A stretch of 56,382 bases of DNA from Acidobacteriaceae bacterium (lineage in GTDB: Bacteria; Acidobacteriota; Terriglobia; Terriglobales; Acidobacteriaceae), in contig PKUV01000177.1 of NCBI GenBank assembly GCA_003131315.1, positions 1 to 56,382 of the forward strand. Reading direction: 5' to 3'. A program made the position numbers and the translations under genes. Below the pieces are notes generated by a model that saw nothing but the letters and a program-made list of their open reading frames with translations, made no database searches and was not told the origin of the DNA. Shown here piece by piece: positions 16,873-26,112 of this stretch; the stretch's first letter is position 1, and each line of letters opens with the position of its first letter.

Positions 16873-17862
16873 ATGCCACGAAGACCCGTGCCACGAAAAC
16901 CGATGCCACAAAAAAGAATCGCCGCCTTGCTGACCACCGCCTTCCTGACGTTAGCCAGTCTTTGTCTGGCTGCGGCCGCGTCCGCTCAAACTTCGCCGCC
17001 GCCGCCCACCGAGAAGCAGCAAGTCCTCTGGATGAAGCTTGAAAAATCCATTCTTGACGTTGACCGCGGTCTCGACGGCGTCATGGGCGTCGCCATCGTC
17101 GATCTCACCGACGGCCACAAGTACCTGCTTCACGCCAACGACGTTTTCCCGCAAGCCAGCTCCATCAAGATCTGTATCCTCGCCGAACTCTACCGGCAAG
17201 CCCAGCAAGGCAAGCTGAAACTCACAGACATGTACACCGTCAATGCTGCCGATCTGGTCCAGGACAGCGACATCATGGGTGGCCTCACGCCCGGCGTCAC
17301 CCAGATCACGCTGCGCGACCTTGCGACCATGATGGTCGCCGTCAGCGACAACTCCGCCACCAACGTCCTCATCGACCGCGTCGGCATGGACAACGTGAAC
17401 GCCTTCCTGACCGCGCAGGGGCTGCGCGATACCCGCCTCCGCCGCAAGATGATGGACCTCAAGGCCGCGGTCGAAGGCCGCGAAAACGTCTCCACGCCCA
17501 ACGAGATGTTGAACCTGCTTGAAGCGCTCTACCGCGGCCAGATCCTGAACAAAGAGATGACCGACGATTTCTTCAAAGTCCTCTCTACCCACAAAGACAG
17601 CTGGATCCCGCGCGATCTCCCCGACGATTTGAAGATCGCCGACAAGCCCGGCGCTCTCGAAGGCGTGCGCAACGATTCGGGCGTGATCTTCGTCGACAAG
17701 CGTCCGTACATCCTCTGCGTTATGACGACCTACCTGCGCCGCGAGCGTGACGGAGAAGAAGCGATCAGCAACATCTCGCTCGCCGCCTGGCGCATGTTCG
17801 ACCGCCTGGCGCGAGCGAGTGAATATGGGAGAGTGATTTCGCCGGGGAATAGCAGCCGGTAG
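16873..17862 (+). CDS. Class A beta-lactamase-like serine hydrolase
   Basis: A 329-residue exported protein with a signal peptide to about residue 39 (cut after ASAQ). Class A motifs are present: S96-S97-I98-K99 (SxxK nucleophile box), S158-D159-N160 and E201-x-x-x-N205 in the omega loop. The KTG box reads KPG (ADKPGALEGVRNDSGVIF). This set points to a chromosomal class A beta-lactamase or related penicillin-recognising hydrolase in the periplasm; the Thr-to-Pro change may alter substrate range. ATG at 16873; the ATG at 16903 would give a shorter signal peptide. It is probably co-transcribed with the GalT-family gene. Confidence 0.88.
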   Translation: MPRRPVPRKPMPQKRIAALLTTAFLTLASLCLAAAASAQTSPPPPTEKQQVLWMKLEKSILDVDRGLDGVMGVAIVDLTDGHKYLLHANDVFPQASSIKICILAELYRQAQQGKLKLTDMYTVNAADLVQDSDIMGGLTPGVTQITLRDLATMMVAVSDNSATNVLIDRVGMDNVNAFLTAQGLRDTRLRRKMMDLKAAVEGRENVSTPNEMLNLLEALYRGQILNKEMTDDFFKVLSTHKDSWIPRDLPDDLKIADKPGALEGVRNDSGVIFVDKRPYILCVMTTYLRRERDGEEAISNISLAAWRMFDRLARASEYGRVISPGNSSR

Positions 17863-17866
17863 TGCT

Positions 17867-18013
17867 CAGTCGCTGGTCGTTCGTCGTTCGGCGGTTCGTA
17901 GTCAGGGCTGCACCGATTTGGTTTTCCCCTGTGGACCTCTGTGCCCTCTGTGGTTCAAGCTTTTTGCCGTCATTGTCTGATCGCCAGCGACTAACGACTA
18001 ACGACTAACGACC
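17867..18013. repeat. Heptamer inverted repeat (GTCGTTA/ACTAACG)
   Basis: The left arm (17867-17903) contains GTCGCTGGTCGTTCGTCGTT; the right arm (17983-18013) has CCAGCGACTAACG then tandem ACTAACG heptamers, its near complement. The spacer holds another phased repeat (CCTCTGTG units, 17930-17955). It fills the gap between the beta-lactamase and the next gene and ends five bases before that start codon. Confidence 0.8.
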
Positions 18014-18018
18014 ACCTC

Positions 18019-18369
18019 ATGACCATCCGCCGCCTCAAAACCTACACCGGCTCCCAAGGCTACGTTTACCAGTACTACTTCGTCGGGAAACGTCTGGCCC
18101 CGACATCCGACGCCAATGAGTACATCTTCGACGTCACCTCCGACCGCAAGCTGACCTACGCGGTCAGCATCATCCTTCCGCATAGTGTCGTGGCCGCCTG
18201 GGCAGCATCCCACGGTCGCCCCCTCGCCGATTCCGAGCAGTACGCCGCCGTCAAGATTCGTCTGTTTCGCGCCTTCGACGAACTGGAAGAAATGCAGGTG
18301 GAAGGCCGGCAACTGCAGATCGACTCGCCGTCTCTGGAAGAATCGCTGGCGTCGTTAGGCGTGGAGTAG
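18019..18369 (+). CDS. Small protein of unknown function
   Basis: A 116-residue soluble protein, not recognised. It begins MTIRRLKTYTGSQGYVYQYYFVGKR, is rich in Tyr and Arg early, and ends in an acidic amphipathic stretch (RAFDELEEMQVEGRQLQI). No signal or membrane segment. ATG at 18019 without a Shine-Dalgarno sequence; the upstream sequence is repeat. Codon use and uninterrupted length support a real gene. The following 200 bases (18370-18573) hold no gene that I can support. Confidence 0.65.
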   Translation: MTIRRLKTYTGSQGYVYQYYFVGKRLAPTSDANEYIFDVTSDRKLTYAVSIILPHSVVAAWAASHGRPLADSEQYAAVKIRLFRAFDELEEMQVEGRQLQIDSPSLEESLASLGVE

Positions 18370-18573
18370 ATTCGGCAGGTGCCGCAGTATCAGCCCTCCC
18401 CGATCGCTGGCGACAACGCCTGATCACAGCGTGCCAAATCGGCCGCCCGACAGTCGAATCCCCGGCCGTGTAATCGGACGGTGAACAAACGAATTCTCAA
18501 ACTCAAGAGAAGTGCTATGCTCCCCTCTGCTTGACATCGCTGCCTGGGGTTCGCAGCGCGGAGCGGAGGGACT

Positions 18574-19230
18574 TTGGCGACTGCTGTTCCCGGATTCTGG
18601 ACTCGTAGAAATTCATTTCAGGCTAGGCATGCTGTGTTGGGTGTGTTCGCTCTGATGACGGTGTTCGTCCTGCTCACACGCGACCGGACACTCCTGGATT
18701 CGCACTCGTTCCTGCGCCACCGCTATGCGGTGATTCCATGGCTGATGTTGGCCCACGGCATTCCCGGGGCGCTGGCGCTTCTCCTCGGCATGTTCCAGTT
18801 TTCGAGCCGTCTGCGGCAGCGGCATCTGCAACTGCATCGCGTGATGGGACGCGTCTACGTCGGGTGTGTCGCAATTTCCGCGCCGGTTGCGATTACGGTT
18901 GCCATCGCTCTGCCCCATGTCACCCTGACCATGGCTTCGGTGATCCAGGCCGTTGGCTGGCTTGTGACCACCGCCACTGGCCTCTACTGCGTCCGCACGG
19001 GCAGGATCCAGCAGCACCGCGAGTGGATGATGCGCAGCTATCCGTTTGCGATGGTCTTCGTGGTGGTTCGCACCATTAACGCCATCCCTGCGATTGCACG
19101 GATCGAATTCGGTGCCGTCACGGTGGTTTGGAGCGTCATTGCCACGGCGTGTTTTCTGCCGTCGTTTGTGATTGCGTGGCAGGCGCTGGCTGCGAGCCAG
19201 CGGGTGGTAAAGGTTCGACCGGCGGCATGA
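18574..19230 (+). CDS. DUF2306-like integral membrane protein
   Basis: A 218-residue protein with about six membrane segments: FALMTVFVLLT (24-34), WLMLAHGIPGALALLLGMF (56-74), VYVGCVAISAPVAITVAIAL (93-113), VIQAVGWLVTTATGLYCV (121-138), FAMVFVVVRTINAIPAI and VWSVIATACFLPSFVIAW. The loop LRQRHLQLHRVMGRVYVG is typical of the DUF2306 family, whose function is unknown (a cytochrome b561-like fold has been suggested from the His residues). The TTG at 18574 is preceded by GCGGAGGG at good spacing. Confidence 0.7.
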   Translation: MATAVPGFWTRRNSFQARHAVLGVFALMTVFVLLTRDRTLLDSHSFLRHRYAVIPWLMLAHGIPGALALLLGMFQFSSRLRQRHLQLHRVMGRVYVGCVAISAPVAITVAIALPHVTLTMASVIQAVGWLVTTATGLYCVRTGRIQQHREWMMRSYPFAMVFVVVRTINAIPAIARIEFGAVTVVWSVIATACFLPSFVIAWQALAASQRVVKVRPAA

Positions 19231-19410
19231 CCAGCTACTTCCCGTGACATTCGGTAGCTTCGGGAGCGCACACAGGCCCATTTGCCCTCCGTGACCCCCG
19301 TCACATGCACTTGTGATAGCGCCTGTTTACGCGCACCCCTCAGCCCGGCACACTATAATCACCCAGGCGGGGTGGGGGAGTATCAAACCGGCCTGCAGAA
19401 GCACCCTAGA

Positions 19411-20229
19411 ATGATGACCCTGATTTGGCTGCGCGTCGCGCTTGTTTGTTACGCCGCGGGATTGCTCTATGCGCTGGTCGCGCTCACCCGCACCTCGGAA
19501 ATCCTCGGCAAAGTCGCGCTCCATGCGTCCTACCTCGGCATGGTGTTTCATCTGGTTTCGCTGACCGAAGCCGTCGTCGAAACCGGCCAGCTCGCTTCGG
19601 CCTCGGTTCACAACTCGGAATCGCTTCTCGCTTTTCTGATCATGGTCGTCTTTATGCTCGCCTATTTGATCTACAAGACGACTACCCCGGGCATCGTGAT
19701 TTTTCCCCTGGTTTTTCTGCTGACCTTCGTGGCCGCCACCGGTCAGCAACCCCTTGTCTTCGCTTCGGATGTCGTGAAGAAGGGTTGGCTGGCCGTGCAT
19801 ATCCTGATGATCTTCACCGGATACGCGGCGCTGTTCCTCAGCTTTGGCGCCAGCATTCTGTACCTCATGCAAGAACGCGCTCTGAAATCCAAGAGTTCGA
19901 GTGGAATGTTTTCGCGACTGCCCGCTCTTCAGGTGATTGACGACATCGGTTACCGCTCCCTCATGCTCGGATTTCCCTTCATGACTCTGGGCCTGATCGC
20001 GGGCTCCGTGGTCGCCGAATCCACCTACGGCCGCATTGATTTTTTCGATCCCAAGATTCTGCTTTCCGTCCTGATGTGGGCCGTGTATCTGCTGATGGTG
20101 TTTACGCGCCTGAATGCCGGGTGGCGCGGACGCCGGGCCGCCATGCTCGCCAGTGCGGCCTTCGTCGCGGCCATCGTGGCCTGGATCGCGAACTACTTCA
20201 GCGGAATGCACAGGTTTATCGCGTCATGA
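19411..20229 (+). CDS. ccsA: Cytochrome c assembly protein, CcsA/HemX family
   Basis: A 272-residue membrane protein of about eight helices (LIWLRVALVCYAAGLLYALVAL near the start; LLAFLIMVVFMLAYLIY; WLAVHILMIFTGYAALFLSFGASILYLM; ILLSVLMWAVYLLMVF). It matches the CcsA/ResC/HemX group that handles haem for cytochrome c maturation or modulates glutamyl-tRNA reductase. It heads the operon and overlaps hemA by four bases (ATGA), as hemX often does. The ATG at 19411 is chosen; the upstream open frame lacks a start with membrane character. The exact subgroup (CcsA or HemX) is not settled by sequence. Confidence 0.85.
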   Translation: MMTLIWLRVALVCYAAGLLYALVALTRTSEILGKVALHASYLGMVFHLVSLTEAVVETGQLASASVHNSESLLAFLIMVVFMLAYLIYKTTTPGIVIFPLVFLLTFVAATGQQPLVFASDVVKKGWLAVHILMIFTGYAALFLSFGASILYLMQERALKSKSSSGMFSRLPALQVIDDIGYRSLMLGFPFMTLGLIAGSVVAESTYGRIDFFDPKILLSVLMWAVYLLMVFTRLNAGWRGRRAAMLASAAFVAAIVAWIANYFSGMHRFIAS

Positions 20230-21533
20230 GATTCCAGCTCATCGGTGTCAATCACAAGACCGCGCCGGTCGAGGTGCGCGAGCGCCTGGCCATTCCTGAA
20301 TCGCGCTTGCCGGAGGCCTGCAAGAGACTGGCCGAGCATCCCGCCGTTTCCGAGGGCATGATCGTCTCCACCTGCAACCGCGTGGAATTTATCGCGAACA
20401 TGAAGAACGGCACCGGCGACCTGCGCGAATTCCTGCGCGACTATTTCGACACCGATCTCAGTCAGTTTGAAAGTTATCTCTACGAATTTCGCGAAGATGA
20501 GGCCATCCGCCACGTCTTTCGCGTTGCCGCCAGCCTCGACTCCATGGTCGTTGGTGAGCCCCAGATCCTGGGACAGGTAAAGGAAGCCTATGCCACCGCC
20601 CGCGCCGTTGGAGCGGTGCGCTCGCAACTGGATCAGTTGCTCACCCGGGCGTTTGCCGTGGCCAAGCGCGTCCGCACCGAAACCGCCGTCGGATCTTCTT
20701 CGGTTTCGATTGCTTCGGTGGCCGTCGAACTGGCAGAGAAAATCTTCGGCAGCCTGAACGGCAAGAGCGTGTACCTGGTGGGTGCGGGGAAGATGAGCGA
20801 GTTAGCGGCCCGGCATCTGCTGGCGCACGGCGCCGCGTCTCTGTTTGTCGCCAACCGCACCTACGACCGCGCCATCCGGCTGGCGCAAAAGTTCGACGGG
20901 CAGGCGATCGAGTTTAGCCGACTTTATGATACCTGCGAGCGCGCCGACATCGTGATTACCTCGACCGGCTCGCCCCACTTCATCTTCCGGCGCGAACACG
21001 GTGAAAAGCTCATGGCGCTGCGCCGTAACAAGCCCATGTTCTTCATCGATATCGCCGTTCCCCGCGACGTCGATCCCGAGATGAACAAGATCGATGGCAT
21101 TTTCGTCTATGACATCGACGATCTGCAGCAAGCGGTTAGTTCGCACGTTGCCGATCGCAAGAAGGAAGCGGAAAAGGCCGAGGCGATCGTCAATGGCGAG
21201 GTGGATAAATTCCACGCTCGCCTGCAGACTCTCGACGTGGTTCCCACCATCGTCAGCTTGCAGGACCACCTCGAAACCATTCGCCAGGCCGAGATTGATC
21301 GTGTTCGTGGCCGCCTCGGTTCCATGACCACCGACCAGGAACTTGCCGTCGAAGCGCTCACTCGTGGCATCGTCAACAAGATCATGCATACCCCCATCAG
21401 CACCCTGAAAACGGCGGCGCGCGATCCCGAATCCACCACCGTCATCGAACTTGTGCGTCGTCTCTTCAACCTGCACGATGAAAAAGAGGCGGCCGCTTCG
21501 AAGTCCGCCCGTCGCCCGGAAGCGGAAGACTGA
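20226..21533 (+). CDS. hemA: Glutamyl-tRNA reductase
   Basis: A 435-residue enzyme that reduces glutamyl-tRNA(Glu) to glutamate-1-semialdehyde with NADPH, the committed step of C5 tetrapyrrole synthesis. It has the catalytic Cys50 in [11 protein letters not shown], the Rossmann NADPH site [20 protein letters not shown]-like [13 protein letters not shown] and a C-terminal dimerisation helix. The ATG at 20226 lies in the ATGA overlap with ccsA; a longer in-frame opening upstream is inside ccsA and is rejected. The stop overlaps the hemC start by one base (TGATG). Confidence 0.97.
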   Translation: MRFQLIGVNHKTAPVEVRERLAIPESRLPEACKRLAEHPAVSEGMIVSTCNRVEFIANMKNGTGDLREFLRDYFDTDLSQFESYLYEFREDEAIRHVFRVAASLDSMVVGEPQILGQVKEAYATARAVGAVRSQLDQLLTRAFAVAKRVRTETAVGSSSVSIASVAVELAEKIFGSLNGKSVYLVGAGKMSELAARHLLAHGAASLFVANRTYDRAIRLAQKFDGQAIEFSRLYDTCERADIVITSTGSPHFIFRREHGEKLMALRRNKPMFFIDIAVPRDVDPEMNKIDGIFVYDIDDLQQAVSSHVADRKKEAEKAEAIVNGEVDKFHARLQTLDVVPTIVSLQDHLETIRQAEIDRVRGRLGSMTTDQELAVEALTRGIVNKIMHTPISTLKTAARDPESTTVIELVRRLFNLHDEKEAAASKSARRPEAED

Positions 21534-22468
21534 TGGCCCGCCTGCGCATCGGCTCCCGCGGCTCGCAACTCGCTCTCTGGCAGGCCCATCACATTTCCGA
21601 CCTGCTTCGCGCTCAGGGCCATACCGTGGAACTCGAGATCATCAAGACCACGGGCGATAAAATCACCGACGTTGCGCTCGCTAAAGTCGGCACCAAGGGC
21701 ATGTTCACCAAGGAAATCGAAGAAGCCCTCGTCGAAAACCGGGTTGACCTCGCCGTGCACAGCTTGAAAGACTTGCCCACGGAGCTGGCTGCCGATTTCG
21801 AAATTGCCGCCATCACCACCCGCGAAAATCCACGCGACGTTTTTTGTTCCGTGAAGTTCGCCAGCATCGAAGCGCTGCCGCAGCAGGCGAGCGTTGGTAC
21901 CAGCAGCCTGCGCCGTCAGGCCCAGTTGAAGGCGCTTCGTCCGGATCTTCAGATTCACCCGCTCCGCGGCAATGTGGATACGCGCCTGCGCAAGCTCGAA
22001 TGCGGCGACTACGATGCCATCATTCTGGCCGCCGCCGGCCTGAACCGTCTGGGCAAAACGCAACGGGTCCGCCAGGTGATCCCTGCGGACGTGATGACCC
22101 CCGCCGCCGGACAAGGCGCCTTGGGAATCGAAATTCGCAACGGCGACAGCACGACGCGGGCGCTCCTCGCCTTTCTCGATGACGCGGCCGCCCGCGCCGC
22201 CACCACCTGCGAGCGTGCCCTGCTCAACAAACTCGGCGGCGGCTGCCAGGTCCCCATCGGAGCCTTCGCAGAAGCAATGGGAGGCCGCATTCGCCTGAAC
22301 GCGCTCGTAGCCCATCCCGATGGAACCAAAGTTCTGCGCGAAACCCGCGACGGCGACGATCCCGTGCGCCTCGGCGAAGAAGTCGGCGAAACCCTTCTCC
22401 GTCGAGGCGGCGATGTTATTCTCGAAGAAGTTTATGGCGAAGGTTTCGCGCTGCCGCAACAACCATGA
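21533..22468 (+). CDS. hemC: Porphobilinogen deaminase (hydroxymethylbilane synthase)
   Basis: A 311-residue cytoplasmic enzyme that joins four porphobilinogens into hydroxymethylbilane. It has the start [14 protein letters not shown], the active-site loop [10 protein letters not shown] (Asp80-containing), [10 protein letters not shown] and the dipyrromethane cofactor-binding Cys238 in [11 protein letters not shown]. Standard length. The start codon shares one base with the hemA stop. The next gene, hemD, follows after 120 bases that contain a dispersed 27-bp repeat. Confidence 0.97.
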   Translation: MARLRIGSRGSQLALWQAHHISDLLRAQGHTVELEIIKTTGDKITDVALAKVGTKGMFTKEIEEALVENRVDLAVHSLKDLPTELAADFEIAAITTRENPRDVFCSVKFASIEALPQQASVGTSSLRRQAQLKALRPDLQIHPLRGNVDTRLRKLECGDYDAIILAAAGLNRLGKTQRVRQVIPADVMTPAAGQGALGIEIRNGDSTTRALLAFLDDAAARAATTCERALLNKLGGGCQVPIGAFAEAMGGRIRLNALVAHPDGTKVLRETRDGDDPVRLGEEVGETLLRRGGDVILEEVYGEGFALPQQP

Positions 22469-22490
22469 GATAACGTCTATTCAATGCTTT

Positions 22491-22517
22491 GTCATCCTGA
22501 GCGAAGCGAAGGACCTG
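22491..22517 (+). repeat. 27-bp dispersed repeat, copy 2
   Basis: Identical to 9493-9519 and 54599-54625, inserted between hemC and hemD. It is followed by short ACTGGCAAC-like phased repeats (22552-22584) that run up to the hemD start. Confidence 0.92.
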
Positions 22518-22588
22518 CTTTTTGTGGCCGGAGCCAGGAAGATGAATCTGAGACTGGCAACCGGCAACTGAGAACTGGCAACTGCCCC

Positions 22589-23407
22589 ATGCGCAAGCCC
22601 AACGAAAACCATCCCCTCGCCGGAACCCGGATTCTAGTCGGACGCGCCCGCCACCAAGCTGGCAGCCTTTCCGCCAGCCTGCGCAGCCTGGGCGCATCTG
22701 TAATCGAAATCCCTTTTATTGAAATCCGCAAGCCGCAATCGTACCGGCCACTCGACGATGCTCTGAAAAATATCAAGTCGTACGACTGGCTCATTCTCAC
22801 CAGCGCCAATGGTGTCGAAGCGATGTGGGAGCGCGTCCGGAAGCTGCGCATCACGCGCCGGACTCTCAAGCATCTCCAGATCGCAGCGATCGGGCCTGCG
22901 ACCAAGAAGGCGATTGTGAAGCATGGGCTGAAGGTGAAGATGGTGCCCGAGGAGTACGTCGCCGAGTCGGTAGTGAAGGGACTGCGCGATAAGGTCGACG
23001 GCAAGCGCGTCGTGCTGATACGAGCCAAAGTCGCGCGCGACGTGATTCCAGAGGAACTGCGCGCCGCCGGAGCCGAAGTCGATGTGGTCGAGGCTTACGA
23101 AACGGTAGTGCCCGAGAAATCGCAGGTGCGCCTGCGCGCGCTCCTGAGAAACGCAGGTCGCCGCCCGCACGTCGTGACCTTCACCAGTTCCTCCAGCGCG
23201 AAGAACTTTGCCGAACTGCTCGGCAACTTCAAGGCAGGCTCACTCAGCGTAGGTTTGCTCAAGCATGTCCAGTTTGCTTCGATTGGTCCCGTGACTTCGG
23301 CGACGCTGCGCGAATTGCAGATGCCGGTCGCAATCGAGGCCCGCGAATTCACGATGGGTGGACTGATTCGCGCGATCGTGCTCGCCCGCTACGCAGTGAG
23401 TCATTGA
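22589..23407 (+). CDS. hemD: Uroporphyrinogen-III synthase
   Basis: A 272-residue enzyme that cyclises hydroxymethylbilane with inversion of ring D. It has the typical opening LAGTRILVGRARHQAGSLSASLRSLGASVIEIPFIEI, the central DWLILTSANGVEAMW and TFTSSSSAKNF, with SIGPVTSATLRE late. Sequence is generally weak in this family; the operon position after hemA-hemC confirms the call. The ATG at 22589 is used because the upstream in-frame stretch is only repeat DNA; no Shine-Dalgarno sequence is visible. The last two residues and the TGA come from the octamer palindrome at 23401. Confidence 0.9.
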   Translation: MRKPNENHPLAGTRILVGRARHQAGSLSASLRSLGASVIEIPFIEIRKPQSYRPLDDALKNIKSYDWLILTSANGVEAMWERVRKLRITRRTLKHLQIAAIGPATKKAIVKHGLKVKMVPEEYVAESVVKGLRDKVDGKRVVLIRAKVARDVIPEELRAAGAEVDVVEAYETVVPEKSQVRLRALLRNAGRRPHVVTFTSSSSAKNFAELLGNFKAGSLSVGLLKHVQFASIGPVTSATLRELQMPVAIEAREFTMGGLIRAIVLARYAVSH

Positions 23408-23485
23408 ATCATTTGGTCATTGAATCATTGAAAACCTAAGCTCCCAGCGATTTTCAAATGACTCAATGACTCAATGATTCAATGA
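23401..23485. repeat. TCATTGAA-type octamer inverted repeat, copy C
   Basis: Left units TCATTGAA, TCATTTGG, TCATTGAA, TCATTGAA; the right arm is the near complement, ending TGATTCAATGA. It lies between convergent hemD and the PilZ gene, contains the hemD TGA (23405-23407) and ends three bases from the PilZ stop. Confidence 0.88.
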
Positions 23486-23487
23486 TT

Positions 23488-24159
23488 TTACTCCGGCTTC
23501 GGAGCTGAGACTCCCCTCTGCGGATCAATCGCGTCCAGGTAGGCCTGCATGCGTGCCTTGCCGTCGACGGGCATACCGGTGAACTCGATTCCATTGCCCA
23601 CGCCCGGATCGCACGTCCGGACCACCGCCGTGATCTTGATGTGCTCCGAGTCCAGCCAGAAATCCACCCGCAGCACAGTTCCGAGCGGCAGAGGCAGCAT
23701 GCTCTCGACGTAGCATCCATTGCCGCTCACGTCGGTGGCATTAATGCGCAGCGGCGCGTTGACGCGCTCGTCGCGAAGTTCCAGGGGAAGCGAAATCTTA
23801 TGCCGGTGCCAGCGCCGCCGGTTGGAGGGGGAAATCGTCACCGTCGCGCCGTCGAGTGGCAGATAGTTTTTCCACGGGCACTCCTGATCGGCGACCAACT
23901 TCACTCCCACTTGATTTTTCTTGACCGGGCCGGTGTTCATCACCCAGATCACCGTGCAGCGCGTTTTTCTCTCTTCGCATTGCACCCCGACCACGTCACC
24001 CACTTTCAGTTCGTTCTCGACGCCCGAGATCAGTGCACCCTCCGAACTGATGTTCTGAGCGCGAGCATGTTGGGAAAAGGGGCGTCCCTCGGCGCTCATT
24101 CCCCATATACGCACGGGCAGGTCCACACTCAGGCGAGGTTCGCTTTGATGGTCAGCCAT
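23488..24159 (-). CDS. Tandem PilZ-domain protein (c-di-GMP effector candidate)
   Basis: A 223-residue soluble protein with two PilZ-like halves. The N-terminal half (1-95) keeps the fold signature NISSEGALISG but lacks the Arg-rich switch. The C-terminal half (105-215) has RRRWHRHKISLPLELRDE (RxxxR type) and DVSGNGCYVES (D-x-S-x-x-G), the two c-di-GMP-contact motifs. It probably binds c-di-GMP through the second domain and acts on motility, secretion or envelope synthesis. ATG at 24159. No cyclase or phosphodiesterase is adjacent. Confidence 0.85.
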   Translation of the reverse strand: MADHQSEPRLSVDLPVRIWGMSAEGRPFSQHARAQNISSEGALISGVENELKVGDVVGVQCEERKTRCTVIWVMNTGPVKKNQVGVKLVADQECPWKNYLPLDGATVTISPSNRRRWHRHKISLPLELRDERVNAPLRINATDVSGNGCYVESMLPLPLGTVLRVDFWLDSEHIKITAVVRTCDPGVGNGIEFTGMPVDGKARMQAYLDAIDPQRGVSAPKPE

Positions 24160-24274
24160 GCCTTATCCTCGTATCCGGTTCATGCGATGATACCGCCCTC
24201 GGACGCGCCGCGATATTACTAAAGTTGGCCCTTGCAGTAACGAGGGAAGCACCACTTTCGGCACCTGCCAATCA

Positions 24275-25204
24275 TCATTCAGGGCGGTTTCCCGCAAACT
24301 TTTCCGCAAACTCACGATAACTGATGACCCGGATCTTTTGCTCCTCCAGAAACTGTCGCAGTTCCGCCGAAGTCAGCAGACGCCGCTCCTCCTCGCGAGA
24401 ATCGAGCAATCGCGTGCGGGCGGCGCGCAAGTCGGCGTCGTTGTAGCCGGGATGGCAGACTAACTCCCATGTGCCGTCCGGCAGGCTCGCGAGCGTCTGG
24501 CGCAGCAGGGAACTATAGCCGGAACTGTCGCCTTGACCATCGAGCGAGCCGGTCTCGATCACTCCCACCACACCGTCGGGTGTAAGCAGTCCAGCGCGCT
24601 TGGTCCGCTGGAGGAATTGCCCGGAGAAGGCGTGCAGCATGCGCACCTGGCCATAACGCTTCCAGAGATCTCGCTTGCCTTTGAATTGCCGCGCGTGCAT
24701 CGCTTTCACGGGAACGAACGGATTGCGGATGGCGCGAACGCCGCAAATCCGCGCGGCTCGCAGCAGCGCCGCAAGAATCTCGGGAAAGATGTGGGCGTGC
24801 TTGTGCGTATCGAGGTGAGTAACCTGGAGACCGGTGGATTGAAGTTTCCTTATTTGCGCAGTGACTTCTGCGACCAGTTGATCGCGATCGAAGCCTCCCA
24901 ACATGGCGCGCGCGGCGAAGGCCGAAAGGCTGGTGTAGAACTTGTCCGGCTCCGCCGAGCGAATCGCCAGCAACGTATCCACTGCGTCCGGTGGTGACAC
25001 CGGGGTTCCGTCCACCAATACGACGTGGCATCCCACGGAGAGATTCGGCGCCGAGCGCGCCGAACTCACCGCGTCCTCGAACGCTGCGCCGTTGGCCATC
25101 AGTGTCGCCGACGACACGACTCCACCGATGTGGGTTTCCACAATAGCTCGATTCACTCCAGCGGTTAGACCTAAATCATCGGCGTTGACGATTAACTTTC
25201 GCAC
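24275..25204 (-). CDS. ChbG/HpnK-type carbohydrate deacetylase
   Basis: About 309 residues of the YdjC/ChbG/HpnK superfamily, metal-dependent deacetylases acting on N-acetyl sugars or hopanoid glucosamine. Motifs: LIVNADDLGLTAGVNRAIVE (metal Asp pair), VTHLDTHKHAHIFPEILAALL (metal His residues), and WELVCHPGYNDADL at the C-terminus. HpnK is a likely role in hopanoid-making bacteria, but no hpn gene is near. The GTG at 25204 is chosen because the family begins at RKLIVNADDLG; ATGs further upstream (for example 25237) are possible but have no homologous sequence. Confidence 0.85.
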   Translation of the reverse strand: MRKLIVNADDLGLTAGVNRAIVETHIGGVVSSATLMANGAAFEDAVSSARSAPNLSVGCHVVLVDGTPVSPPDAVDTLLAIRSAEPDKFYTSLSAFAARAMLGGFDRDQLVAEVTAQIRKLQSTGLQVTHLDTHKHAHIFPEILAALLRAARICGVRAIRNPFVPVKAMHARQFKGKRDLWKRYGQVRMLHAFSGQFLQRTKRAGLLTPDGVVGVIETGSLDGQGDSSGYSSLLRQTLASLPDGTWELVCHPGYNDADLRAARTRLLDSREEERRLLTSAELRQFLEEQKIRVISYREFAEKFAGNRPE

Positions 25205-25379
25205 GCAGAAAGTGTAGCAGCCGCGCCCGCGGAACATATGCGCGCAAATCACTGCGCGCATATCACTTGCCGCATGCACTGTTTGACCGGCAAGGGAAGC
25301 GTCCAGTATCCTCAGCATAAGTTTGCAGAAGGTTTTTCGTGAGCGGCGGAAACACGCCGTGATCGCATCCGCGCGGAGC

Positions 25380-25456
25380 GGGCGGTTAGCTCAGTTGGTT
25401 AGAGCGCCTGCCTTACAAGCAGGAGGTCGCAGGTTCGAGTCCTGCACTGCCCACCA
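25380..25456 (+). tRNA. tRNA-Val (anticodon TAC)
   Basis: A complete cloverleaf: acceptor GGGCGGT pairing with ACTGCCC (one G-U), D-loop AGCTCAGTTGGTTAGA, anticodon stem CCTGC/GCAGG with loop CTTACAA (anticodon TAC), T-arm CGCAGGTTCGAGTCCTGC, and CCA encoded at 25454-25456. No integrase or repeated tRNA 3' end is seen nearby. Confidence 0.97.
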
Positions 25457-26112
25457 AGTTCCAGTCTCAGTTGCCAGCTCGCAGATCCCAGGAAGAACCG
25501 GTTTTTTACTCATCTTTCGACCGTGGCTCGCTCGCCAATCACGTCGGGTTTACTAGTTGGTACTGGTGGGGGTACCCCCCTCCCCCTGGTCTATTGGAAT
25601 CATAGATTTAGGGCGGGGCTACCTCCTAAATCTCACCGTTTAAAGAACTTATTCGTAAAATATTCCGGAATAAGGACTTAGGGGTTAAAAACGGCAAAAA
25701 TGAGTGATTTTCTTGCAGAGAGTCCACGCGATTTCCGCCTGATCCGTCGATTCCAAAGAACATTTCGTGCAAAATCTAGACAACATGGCACTTAGCCATT
25801 CGATCCGGCTTGGGGAGCGGGCCTCAGGCGGCCCAGTAAGTTATACCGGAATCAAAATTATTATCCCAAGATCTGACTATGTCAAGACCGAAGTCACAGG
25901 GTTGCAGAACGGATTCACGATGGCAAAATCGAATCGTGCTTCATGGTTCGAGTTGCAGTGATGCCCGCGCCCGCATCCAAGAAAGCATAGAGGGCTTCCT
26001 CGTTTCGGGTGCTGACCGGCAAGAATTTGTGGGGCTATCCGAGTGTAAGGCCGTGCGGCCGGGTTATCATCCGGATGAATGAAGACCACACTCCCCCGAG
26101 GTGAGTGCTGAA
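25457..26112. other. Gene-free stretch with a palindrome-rich block
   Basis: No convincing gene. At 25568-25672 three palindromic units follow one another: GGGGGTACCCCC (25568-25579), AGATTTAGG/CCTAAATCT (25604-25612 with 25625-25633) and TATTCCGGAATA (25661-25672). The block is AT-richer than its surroundings. The rest (25700-26090) has only short open frames without start signals. Confidence 0.6.

Noticed and set aside
22484-22588. N-terminal extension of hemD
   Set aside because: The extra residues are the translation of the dispersed 27-bp repeat and phased repeats, not part of the enzyme family.
25323-25556. A 77-residue open frame covering the tRNA-Val
   Set aside because: Most of it is the translation of the tRNA and its flanks; the tRNA cloverleaf explains the sequence.
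25767-26082. Two short open frames before the phospholipase gene
   Set aside because: No ribosome site, no recognisable features and mutual overlap; not distinguishable from chance.
25380-26112. Genomic island attachment site at tRNA-Val
   Set aside because: No integrase and no second copy of the tRNA 3' end was found in the window.
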